Assembly: GCA_025618425.1 (NCBI GenBank) | Contig: CM046832.1 | Location: forward strand, 53,313,493-53,377,492 | Length of the DNA: 64,000 nucleotides | Origin: Heliocidaris tuberculata | Lineage: Eukaryota; Echinodermata; Echinoidea; Camarodonta; Echinometridae | Direction: 5' to 3' | Shown: piece after piece, positions 38,501 through 50,500 of the stretch | Layout: each line of letters starts with the position of its first letter | Position numbering within the stretch: position 1 is the first letter of the stretch | Translations under genes and position numbers: made by a program | The notes under the pieces: generated by a model | What the model was told of the DNA's origin: nothing | The model's input: only the letters and a program-made list of their open reading frames with translations | The model's database searches: none

Positions 38501-41500
38501 CAGTCAGAGTCTGTAATAAGCTCATGAAGTTTATTCTTGTACTTTTTGACTGTCATATATCTCTAAAATGACATTTGATGTAATTTCATTTTCATTCTAC
38601 CACATTTATACAGGAATTATATCTTATACATTCTTAATCACTTGTCTCTCTTCTTATCCTCTTTGTTTCAGGCTGTTGAAGAGCTCTGGGTTCTGAGCAT
38701 GCTGAGCAAGTTAGCTCACTCTACCTCCTCATCTGTGCAAGCCATCGAGGCTGACCTACACCTCTCCAGACTCCTATCTCAAGTTGGTCTCGATGAGCAA
38801 GCTGCCATCATCATTGATAGGGCAGAGAAGGCCCTGGATGGTGTTCCCGAGTCTAAACAAACAGCGCTAGTTTCTGAAGTCCATCTAGGAAAGTGCTGTG
38901 TTCTTCTGTACTCTGGACAGGTGAGCATTATGAACATAACACTATGACTGCACCTACTTGTATTACTTGTTGGGCAGTTACTGGATGTAGTTGAGTCCTC
39001 GCACCGCCATTAGGGCCATATTAAGTTAAGACTGGAATTGAATTGTAGATTATTTTTAAAAATTTCTTTTAAACACCAGTTTCATTAATTTATTCTGGTA
39101 CTGGGGCCGGATAACTGGTTGTAATGCTGGTATAGCAGTAAGAATTACTTACCTTAAATGTAAAATCAGTGTGAAGTGCATGCAAGCCCTTGACGTACAT
39201 CCGCAAATGTCTCTTAGTGCACTTTCCAAACAGCTCTCAACACATTCATGTATAATTTCAGATCCTCCAAAGAATATGTTATAAGGGTATATGTAATTGT
39301 CCTAGACCTTTTTCAATTTTTATTTCCAATTCCTCACAGTAATATGTAAAGAGGGTATATATTTGGGACTGACCCTTTGCAGTTTTTGTTTCATCAAAAA
39401 TGAAATTCGTATTTTTTATAAAACAAAAAACACAATTTATCAGAATATGTGAAACCAATAGAAAATTGTTTCATGACTCTCAGTAATCTTTTCCCCTCTT
39501 CTGTTCATTTCTAGATGAAACATTTTGAAGAGAGCTTCTCCAAATACCTTGCCGATATCTCCAGGTCATCTGGACACCGCAGCTGCCACACCTACCTCAC
39601 CTCTGCCCTAGCCAAAGAAATACATTCCTACTACCTCTCACTGCCCCTGTCTCAAAGAAACCCAAAGCTCAGAATCCTGACCCAGGATGAACATGGAGAT
39701 GAGATCATATCCATTGATCTTCATGTTGAAGCCATGAGAATTAGAATGGGTGTGGCCAAGATCGTCCTGGGAACGGGGATGAGTGACAGCGGAGACCAAT
39801 CAGACAATGATAAATCTGCTATATCGTCTTCCTCTGCAGATGGAGGTATATAACCATATGGGAAATTTTTTCCTTTTTTTTTTTTGCTTCAGGCTCTTAC
39901 ATCATACCTTGTTCCGTGTATAGTATTTTTTATACATTTTATAATCATACATAATTCTTTTTTTTCTTCTTCTTCTTAATTTTCCAATGTTTTCCATCCT
40001 ACGTAATGCATTTTTTTTCTCATTAGGATAAGATAAATTGTATATTTTAGTTCCATAGTAATGCATGCATTCTTCTGTATTAATTACCTAATCTTGTCAA
40101 CAGGGGTAATCATTTTGAAATACTGTAAATCAATGCTTGTTTTAATGGTAGTGGGTTTTATAAAGAGGAAAAAATATACTTGTGTGAATTCCTTCATGCG
40201 ATGTTATGCTATATTGCAGCTGTTGGATAAGTCTGTTGTTGATACCAATACCTCCCTGCTCACTTCTTCCATAGGTCAGCAATCACTAAGATGGCGTGTG
40301 TTGGCCTCTGTGCTTGATTCCCTCTCTCATGTTGCTCATGGCTTCTCCTTACAAGGCTGTGTCAGGGAGGCCCAATGCTACATCACGGAGGGGATGTCCC
40401 TTGCTCGAAAATTCCAACTTCCTAGGAGGTAAGATTGACTCCTGGGTCCTGTTTCATAAAACTTGTTATCAATGACAGGTTATGATAGTTGTTATAAGCT
40501 ACTGAAATCATTGAATTTGATTGGCTAAGAAACAAATTTGTCATAGATCTGCAGCAGTTGTTATTGATAACAAGTTCGGGGGCCCCGTGTACTACTAGTA
40601 ATGTGAAGATGGTGACCCAACATTTGCTCTGTCAACATTTGCTCCAGGCTTATTTCATCAAAGATATAAGATTAGGGCTAGGGTTGCAATTGGGTTTTAG
40701 ATTAGATTTAGGTTTAGGGTTAGGTATAGTGTTTGGTCTAGGATCGAAGTTAGGACTTTGGTCAGTGTAGGATATTGACGGCAGAGCGATTGTCGCTGGA
40801 GCATGTGTTGTAGAACTACCAAAGTGTGTGCAGACCTTAGCTTTGCATATTGGCACCTTCGGACCAGTTTATCCAGCCTGGTAGTCCTTATTTCACAAAC
40901 ATTGTGAACTTATGTCACTTTATGTAGGTTACCATACTTTTTTCTAATAGTATTTTGTGTGATAAAGAATGTTTTGAAGTTATTCTTGTGTATTGAGGAA
41001 GTCACATTTATTACCATCCTTTATAGCATCTCTGTAAATTGATCATTTTCTCAAATTATTTTTTCAGGTATGGTAGATTACTGCAGCAACTGATAGAAGT
41101 CCAGATCAAGTGGGACCAGGAAGATGAATGCAAAGCCAACCTGACCAAACTAAAGGCAGTTATTTCCATGGACAGTCAATGCTTACAGCCCAAGCCAGCT
41201 GATACAAGGACAAAGAAACCCACAAAGGGAGGAAGACAGAAGAAGAAGACAACCAAACAAAAGAAAGCTATGACGAACACCGAAGAGAGCGATGAAGAAG
41301 ACTTCATCAAGAGTCGTCCGTTGTTATTCTCTAGATCTCTTTCTGGTCGTGTGAGTGTGGACATGAGCAATTCACCAAGCTTGAGACCTGCCCCAGTTTG
41401 CTCAGCTAAGCTGCCAGGGTATGTTGATCATCAAAGAGGGTGCAAATGTAATCAATGCACAGACCTCTCACTGCATGAACTTGAAACTGGTTACAATGTA

Positions 41501-44500
41501 GGTCTTGCTGGCTACTACACCCTTATTAGCAATAATGAAGCAGCAAAAGCCACACTACAAATGGCCAGAGAACTGCTGGAATGGTCAAAAGAAAGTTTGC
41601 ATCAAGTCTTCAAACAGAAATTGTCCTTGCTGGACTTACAATCAGCTTCCCTCAGATGGACATGTCATCAAAGAGATCTGTGCAATGTAGTGTCTACACA
41701 GGCCCTAGTAGAATTGGAAGTAGGTTGTATTGACAAAGCACTTTCTTTCACTCGAGAAGGACTTGCTCTATGTAAGTATAACAGCATACCTACAGCTGTT
41801 GATCTAGTTGTGCAAGCATCATTTCACTACTATATGGCTGTTGCAAGAATCCAGATGAAAACAATGCATAGTAGAAACAGAGTATTTGATTCTTCATGGA
41901 CATTAGTCAGAGGTGACAACATAGACTCTGCTATTGACATTGATGAAATCAGTAATGTAGCTAATCAGCTTAGTGAACTCAGTGTGTCTGTTACTGCTAA
42001 ACAGAGCTCATCAGTCAAGGAAAATAAACCATCTAAAAGGTTCTTTCAGAGTATGCTAGACATGTCCTCGGCCAGACCAGAAACAACACGCAAGAGAGAT
42101 TCCAGGGGTTCAGAGCAAGATGCAGTGCTTCCGGAAGAGCTAGGACTCTTTGGTGATGTGATCCTTGATGAAAGTGACGAAACAACAGTCCCTGCCAAAG
42201 GGAAACCTAAAGCCAGTGAAAGTAGGGCAAAGAGTGCAGTGCAAGTTACAACCAAGAAGGGTGCTGTGAATTTCAAGGTAGCCAAAAAGCCAGGTAGATC
42301 CTCAAAGAAGACTCTTGAAGATGTTGATCTGACTGCTCCATCAGATGATGCTGATGGAGTGTTCAGCTTTGATGAAGAAACAGTGTGTAATACAAAGAAG
42401 CCAACAAAAGGCAGAGGTAGGAAGGGATGCATAAAGCAGGCAGCAGGAAAATCCCTAGATATAGCTGGGGAAGTTTCTGATTTCAAAGCTCCTGAAGACT
42501 CAAGTTCATTGAAAACAACAAAGAAGGCAAGAGGAAAAGGACGTGGAGCAAGCAAAAAGGATACACAATACCAAGAGGGCCCTGTTGTGGATAACAATTC
42601 AGAAATCCTGAAGATGGTAGATGAAGTAATTGCAGAGTTCTCAGATACAGATTCTGGGAAGAAAGATGCAGCAGTGGGTGCTAAACCAAAGAAGGCTCAG
42701 GGAAGGAAAGCTAAAGACACAAGCAATGATACAGCTCTGAAGGAAACCAAACCAAGAGCTAGAAGAGGAAGAGTTAGAAAAGGAGATTCTTGTGACATTG
42801 AGAACGCAAGGGGAGACCCAGATCCTAATCCAGACCCGGGACCCCCAGAGATTCTCAAACTCTTGCACAATGACAGTATGAATGAGAGCATTACGATTGA
42901 TGCCCTTCCACATTCTCCTTCATCATCAGACATGGAATCTTCATCAAGATTAGATCTATCATTGGAAAACATCAGCCCTGGCAAACACCAGCCAGAGATA
43001 TCTATTTCAGATGCAGTAATGCAAAAAAAGCTGAAAGCTGCAAAGAAGGTTCATCCTCGGTCTTCATCAAAGGGATCAGAATCAAGTGTGGAATGTACTG
43101 TTCCTCTGGTTGATATGAACACATCTTCTAGTAGTTTCCTGGAGACTCCGGCAGAATTTGACCTGAGCGTTGGAAAGTTGCTCACTGATTCTCAAGATGA
43201 TCTGGACGACATTGAGATACCAAGAGCTGGCTCTGATTCTGAGGATACCGGAAAGAAGGGGAAACGAAGAGGAAGAGGTGCGAAGAAAACTTCTGGGAAA
43301 GCACAGACTACAGTGTGGGAAGATGTAGAGGCTCCCAGGGGATGTGGCAAATACTTGGAAGAGAAAAAGTCAAGAGCTGGTTCGAAGAAATCATCAAAGA
43401 CTGGTGCTGAATTGGCATCTCCCCAAAATGCATGCATGACAGGTAAAAATGATTTCTATCAGAATCTTTTTTATTAAGAAAAAGAGTATGCATCACAGTT
43501 TGAAATTTATTTGTGTTAAGGCATTATGCATTTTTTTTTTTTTTTTTTATCTTACAAAAAACTGCAAATTATTGCACTTGGGAAACAATTAACTTTCTAA
43601 AGATGAATAGACAATTATTAGGACTGTTTGATAACCATATCATATAGTTAAGTTAATGTAAGCTAAATATTTGCATTTGTTAGATCTGAAGTCAATTCAA
43701 GAGCAGCTTGAGCAAGCCTACAGCATGATCAAGCATCTGGCACCATGCCCACTCTATCGACACATCTGCCAGCTCCTGGCTTTATGCCATGGGGATAGGA
43801 ACTTGGAAGAGTGCAGCCGTTACTTGGCACAGGCTGCATCAGTGACTCTCAGGCACCAGAAACTCTCGAGTCTCAACAAGAAACTACGGTGAGTGTTATT
43901 GTACCAGTCTCTCCCCAAAACTAACTTTTAAACTCTATGTAGATACTATACCAGTCTATCATAAACAGTAATTTGGATGCTGTGTATACATCATACTTTG
44001 GGAGGAAAACCCGTTGTTGAACAGATGTATAATCAATAAGAGTTATCTAAGTGTTGCTTTTCTCTGTGGTCTCTTGTAGTTTGTACCATCCTGTGTTTTG
44101 AGTTCATAGCAGACATTCAAGATATGCATGAAGCAAATCAAGCAAGGTGCATGTAAAGTATAAGTAATGGACCATTCGTAGAGAGTGGAAATCTAAGGTT
44201 CCTTTATACCCCAGTCACTTCTCTAAACTTACTACAAACCTGACTGATATCTTGGCCATTTGGGTTATTGTAATTTTTCTTTTGCTCTAATGTCAGTCTA
44301 GCATCAGTCTTGTTGGTATGACTTGTGTATTGAGAAGGGTCTTATGTGATATAACAGTGATATATGGTGATGTCTATATTTTTGTTCAAGTGTTTTTGGC
44401 TGTTTTTTTTTTTTGTAATAGCAAATTGAGGAAGGCAAGTGATAAAGATGATGTCAGCCTTGTGTCATCCATGGGCTCCCTCTCACTTCAGTCTGTCAGG

Positions 44501-47500
44501 GAGGAAGAGAAGAGACTGCGCAGTGTCAAGAAACACTTTCTGCCTTCTGCTGATGGAGAAGACAGCATCATCAAGGATGTTGGGAATGCTCTTCCTGCAG
44601 GTGATTTTTTTTTTTTTTCTGTTTGGAGATAATGAATTCCTTATTTCATGACCTTGCATCCCAAAGTGTATTTACACCCTACCCACCCACATAATGCTGA
44701 AAGAATTTGACTGCTTTGCTTTGACCACTTCTTAGAAAGGGTTGAGATCAATCAAAGTATCACAAATCTTTTCAATTATAGTCGCCTAAGTCTTTGTTAA
44801 GATTCATTGTGTGCTAAGAAGCTCAAACATATATGGCATTTAGGGTTAGTTGTAAAGTATAATTGTCATTTCTCTGATTGTATCATGCACTGATAATACA
44901 AATCTAAGAACATAGGGAATAGCACATCTTTCCCCAGAAGGAAAGCAAAGTAACTGAAGTTGGGAACAGTCATTCATGTTCTTTCAACAGTTTGCTAACT
45001 TTTGGCTGACTTACCCTTTTTTCTCTAATCAACTAGATGGTGTATTAGTGATTAAAGATAAAGTTGACTTCTGGTTATGCTATTTAATTGTGGTAGAAGC
45101 TGTCTCAAAGCAATTGGGAAAGGTTGATCATGTGTAAATAGGAATTGGTGTATATTGTGAGGTTTTGGAATCATCAAAATGATAAGAAATTAATCCCAAT
45201 GTTGCTGAAAAGCACAAGCACTGCACACAGAAATGGTTATATAGGACTGCACACACAAGGTGGCATGAACGTTCAGCCCGAACACTTCAGGTTTTTATCG
45301 TCATATTTCGAATATGAGGGCATTTGAAGAACAATCCTTTTCAGGGGATATTTCTACTATGATGTTTTTCAAAACTGACATAAAAGGAATGAGAAAGCTC
45401 ACAAATTATTTTTCACCTTTCCCAGAATTCAACCTTCACTGTAAGAAATGAATCAATAAAGACATCCTGTATGATTGAAAGAATGATAACTTTCCCAGAA
45501 CATTATCATTCATAGTAATTGTCCTTCTCTTTATCTTTATATTACAATAAAGGCTATACAGTATGTCAGCTGTCAGTGGTATCTAGCAAGCCATCACAAA
45601 TCAACTCCCTGCCTGCATCCAGCCAACTGGTCATCACTAGGATACAGAAGGGACACCAGCCTCTTGTAGTCAGAGTATCAATAGTGAGTATCAATCCAGT
45701 TCAGAAATCTATGTGATTGTTCTACCACATGATGAATGCAACTGCATGTCCAATATGCCTCCGGCTGTGTTAAATACGAGTCTGATATGAACTGAATCTT
45801 CCACAAAGGTTTTTTTTTTTTTTTTAATAGGTGTATATATATGTTTGTATTCCTGCATTAATAGACAAAATACTGTGACATCTATCTACTCTTTAACCTT
45901 TGATCTATATAATTATAATTTAATTGTGGTGGACGTGGTGTTTACCATGAAACATTGGACTTTTGGAGAATCCTGCCTAGTTGGCATTGATGGTGTCAGA
46001 AGTATACATGTATTTATAGTGAATTTCAATGGTGATGAAGCAATTAGATGAACTTTCATTTCTCCATCTTCTCTGATGCATTAAAATTTGTTACCAAAAC
46101 ATGTCTAGTGGGTGAAATTGTTTTCCCTGTTTGTTTTGAATTGTCAGTTTTTAAATTAAAAGTGTGTGAGTCACCACAAAAATGTGTGTTATGAAAGAAA
46201 CCGTTCTCCTTTCGTCACATAGTTCTTGTGCATCAAATACAGATTTTAAGCATTTTCAATATAATGACCTCAGGTTTTACCCAACATCAACACACCACAG
46301 TTAAACAAAAGGTGACATCATTCACTGCAAAATAGTAAAACAATCAACATCTATGATTCAGAATGTTTCCAATTTGATTGTCCATACCATGGAGAGTATC
46401 ATAAACTTGTGGTCCTACTAAAAGCAGCCAACAGCAGAGTTGAAAACAAGCCGAAAACAAATCCCAGAGCAGCCAAGAGTCTACCAAAAGGCTCCTTAAA
46501 TATTGCTAAGGCTATTCTGATTATTATGGTATGAAATCAGCGTAAAATAAATTATTTTAGAGCCTAAAATCAGCAAAAGAATAAAATGACAAAAAAGAAT
46601 GATCGATATGGTTGTTGGCGGCTTTTAGTAGATCATATTCTTGGCGGCTGTTGGCAGCTTTTTGTAAATTGATTACCATGTCTTGGTATCCTCTTGGCTG
46701 CTGTTTGCGGCTTTTAGTAGGACCCTAAACTTGCAGATCTTGCAGATAATGATGTGTAAGTATAAGAGGTCATCATCACACCAAAACTGCACCAAAACCA
46801 AATGCGAAATCAAACTGAACATAAAACCTCTTAATTCTATTTTAGAATGGTGGTGATGGCATTGTCAGTGCATTTGAGAGGATTCTAGCAGAGAGCAAGG
46901 AAACAGTGAAGGAGACTGACAAGAGGGTCTGGTGGACTACTAGACAAAGGCTAGACGAGGAGATGCAGGTCAGTGTTACAGCCTAACCTGGAATCCAACA
47001 TTTGCTCTGGGATTTATTTCATCAAAGATATAGGGTTGGGGTAAGGGTCATGATTAGGTTTAGAGTTAGGTTTAGGGTTAAGATTAGATAAAGTGTTGGG
47101 TACCGGATTGAAATTAGGATTTGTGTTAGTGTTGAAAATTGACTGCAGAGCATTTGTTGCAGAAGCAACTTAACCTATCATTGACTAGTCCTAGAGGGAA
47201 CCTTATCTTTGAGACTTATTTTAGCTTTTATGATGATGCTGCTCATCAGTGTATGGCAGTTTCATTGTTTGTAGATTATTATGAAAATGACGTAGAAGGG
47301 AATGTTTACAGTGGGTAAATCGTGTGTAGTGACATGCTAGATTCTTTGTAGATTCAAAACAAATTTATGGAACAATTAAAGATGTGCTCCATCAGTTTTA
47401 GAAAATGCAAAAATGTGAGTTATATGATTTTCCGAGTATTGAATGATGTTTGATATTAAAGTGAATTGGTAACCTTATAGGGGCTTGATAAAATCTGAGC

Positions 47501-50500
47501 TGCCTGGCCTTACATGCTATCAGTTTATGTAATATGGTGTAAAAATGAAGCCCAGGAAAAAAATAATGCTCTTCAAAATCATCATGTGCTTCACAAAAGT
47601 AAACATATACAAGAGACCGGAAATGCCAGACTCATTTTCCCCGATAGACTGCAGTGTTAGACTAAAGCGTTCCCGTATGGTTTTGTAAATGGCAGTATTC
47701 AGTCATAGATATCTTAATAATAACATTGTATATTTGAAAACCTTTCTATGCCTGGCTATTTATTTATCCTTCTGAACATCATTATTATACAAGACAGATA
47801 TCAAAATTCAACAATTTATTAAATCAAGCCTCCACAAATTTACCGATTCCCTTTAAGTACTTAACCTGGAATTGTATATGTTTCATTTTTTGTTGAACGT
47901 TGCTAAATTAATTTATAAATGCGCATGTACATGTATATGATGATGAAGATTATTTTGATTTTTATTCATCATGCTCTTTCATAATGTGAAATGTTTGTGA
48001 CTAAATATGTCTGTAATAAAATATGATACAAAATGACCAATAGACCATCCAGTGCATAATGAACCATGTTTACTTTCCTTAAAAACTTTGCTATTCCCTT
48101 CATACCAGGGATGCCATTTGTTTTCATACTTGAACAACCTAACTGTTTTCTAAATATCTGTAATCGTAGGGTCTGACTAAAGACGTGGAGAACAGTCTCC
48201 TGTCTTGTTGGAAAGGACTAGTCCAAGGAAGTTATCCTGATCAGAAAGCCCAGAACCAGCTGAAAACACTTGGACAAAGACTCTGTGCTTCACTTAAAGA
48301 GGCTGGTCAGAGGGATGTGAACCCTGTTCTTTGTGAGGCAAGTTGATCTAAATGTTTGTACAACCTCTCTGTATGTGATGTAGCACATATAGTGTCTTAA
48401 TGGTAATACAGTAAATTTTTATATTGTGTATTCTGTAATTCGTCTAATTAGCCTCTCCATACTATGTGTAAATTTTTCTTTGCCCTTTAAACTTGATAAC
48501 CATGTTGTAGGAAATATAACTTACTCTGCTCTTTTCATGTCCACTTTGCATTGTCATTGTTTGGCGGATTCCTTTTGTCACTTGACTCACATCCAGACCA
48601 ACCAGACCTTGTCCAGTCTAACAGACCTTCAACCAGGCAGTGAGGATCTGACACAGCTAGCTTATCAATGTAACTCGCTCTTCTCCTCTGTCATGTCCTC
48701 CTTGCATTGTCATGTCCTCCTTGTTTTGTCACTGTCTGGTGGATTCCTTTTGTCACTTGACTCGCATCCAGACCAACCAGACAATGTCCAGTCTAACAGA
48801 CTTTCAACCAGGCAGTGAGGCAGTGAGGACCTGACACAGCTAGCTCTAAACATTGAGGACCTTGTCCTATGGTTATTACTCACTATTCTCCTTTTCTATG
48901 TCCTCCTTGCATCATCAGTGTCTGGTGAATTCCTATCATCACCTGACTCACACCCAGACCAACCAGGCCTTGTCCAGTCTAACAGGCCTTCAACCAGGCA
49001 GTGAGGATCTGACACAGCTGGCCCTTTCACTCAAGGACCTCGCCAAGGAATGGGAGAAGACGAGGCCCATGCAGAGGAATTCAGTGATTCTCATTCTTGA
49101 TACAGTAAGCATGCGTAATAGATCCCAACAGATTCCTAATTGTTAATTTCCTTGCATTCCAATAGGAATTCTTTTTTAATGCAGGAATACATGAGGCAGA
49201 TTCAGTGCACAATATCCTTTGGTTATTTATCTTAATTACTTGATGAGAGCTTGAAAACACTTGGAACATCATTACTGTAATAGGACAAAAAGAGTGTAAT
49301 AAACAATGTCTTCAATTGTCAACAATACCCAGGGTGGGTATTGAAATATTGAAATGTGTTTTTCAGTGAACTGTTTTGATAGAGGTGAACTATAGAGGAC
49401 AACATCCACACTTATCACCTTGCCAAATTTGATTAAAATGGAGATAAATAAAAATGAAGATTATATTTGAAGTCACAGATTTGTAAGGTCTGTATCGATT
49501 GTCAGAAAACATACATGGTCTATTGTCAGCCACCAATTTGTCAAAGTTCTCGCCCATGTGTGGATACAACTTATAGGTTGTAAGAAAACCTGCAGGAATA
49601 AGTGACACTACCTCTAACAATATTGTGATTAGTATGAAACTATTGAAGAATACTAACTCAATGAAATTGTTCTCATTTATTCCTCTCTCTCTCTCTCTCT
49701 CTCTCTCTTTCATTTTACCCCCCCCCCCCTCTCTCTCTTTCTATCTCTCTCTCTCTCCCTCTCTCTCTCCAGGCAATCCAGCAGTTACCATGGGAGAGTA
49801 TCCCCATCTTGCAGGAGTGGCCAGTGTGTCGCCTACCAAACCTCCACTTCTTGATGTCCCACCTCAGGGCTAGCGAGTCAGGGGCAAGCATCCTGGCCAA
49901 GGGGGTGAACTCAGACAAGACGTACTTTGTCCTCAACCCAACAGGGGACTTAGACAACACACAGAAGACCTTCCAAGACTGGTTTCAAAAGTAGGTGTAA
50001 TTGTCATCTGTGACATATTTAGAAATCAATTACTAAACTTTTTTGTAGGATTCAGTAAACAGATCAGCAGTTTTAAATTTTGATTTATGATCATGATTAA
50101 TAAAAAGAAGTTGAAATGCTCTTGAAAGATGCTTTTGTAATGTTATTCACCTGGCTGGCACAAACCAATTTGGTTGATTTTGACAGCACAATTGTGAATA
50201 TGTTTCCTCATTCACAATTATTTTTAATACAGAGAGAAAGAAGAAACAGCTATAGTCAAACGCTTTTTTTGATGGACCCATTCACTGACACTTTTTAAAA
50301 TAGAGTATATTGTGTGCAGTACACAGTAGAGCTGTGCAGTTGATACATATCTAAGATATTTTTGCAATTCAAAGAATTTTAATTTGACTAAAGGCTTTAA
50401 ACTAGATGTTGTTGCATAGGAAGTCAGTGGAGCTCTAAATTTCACACAGATACCATTTATCACCAAATTGATTTGTCTTCTTCCAGGGAGAACAAGTGGA

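Noticed and set aside
40061..40274. Extension of separase exon 11 to the left (frame open from 40061, with acceptor-like TTGCAG near 40219)
   Set aside because: Joining at 40220 gives a stop in the required phase; the acceptor ATAG before 40275 joins in phase and starts at a conserved-looking GQQSLRW.
42046..42597. A 183-codon open frame on the minus strand opposite separase exon 12
   Set aside because: It mirrors low-complexity K/S/E-rich coding sequence on the + strand, and its S/F/L-rich product has no family features.
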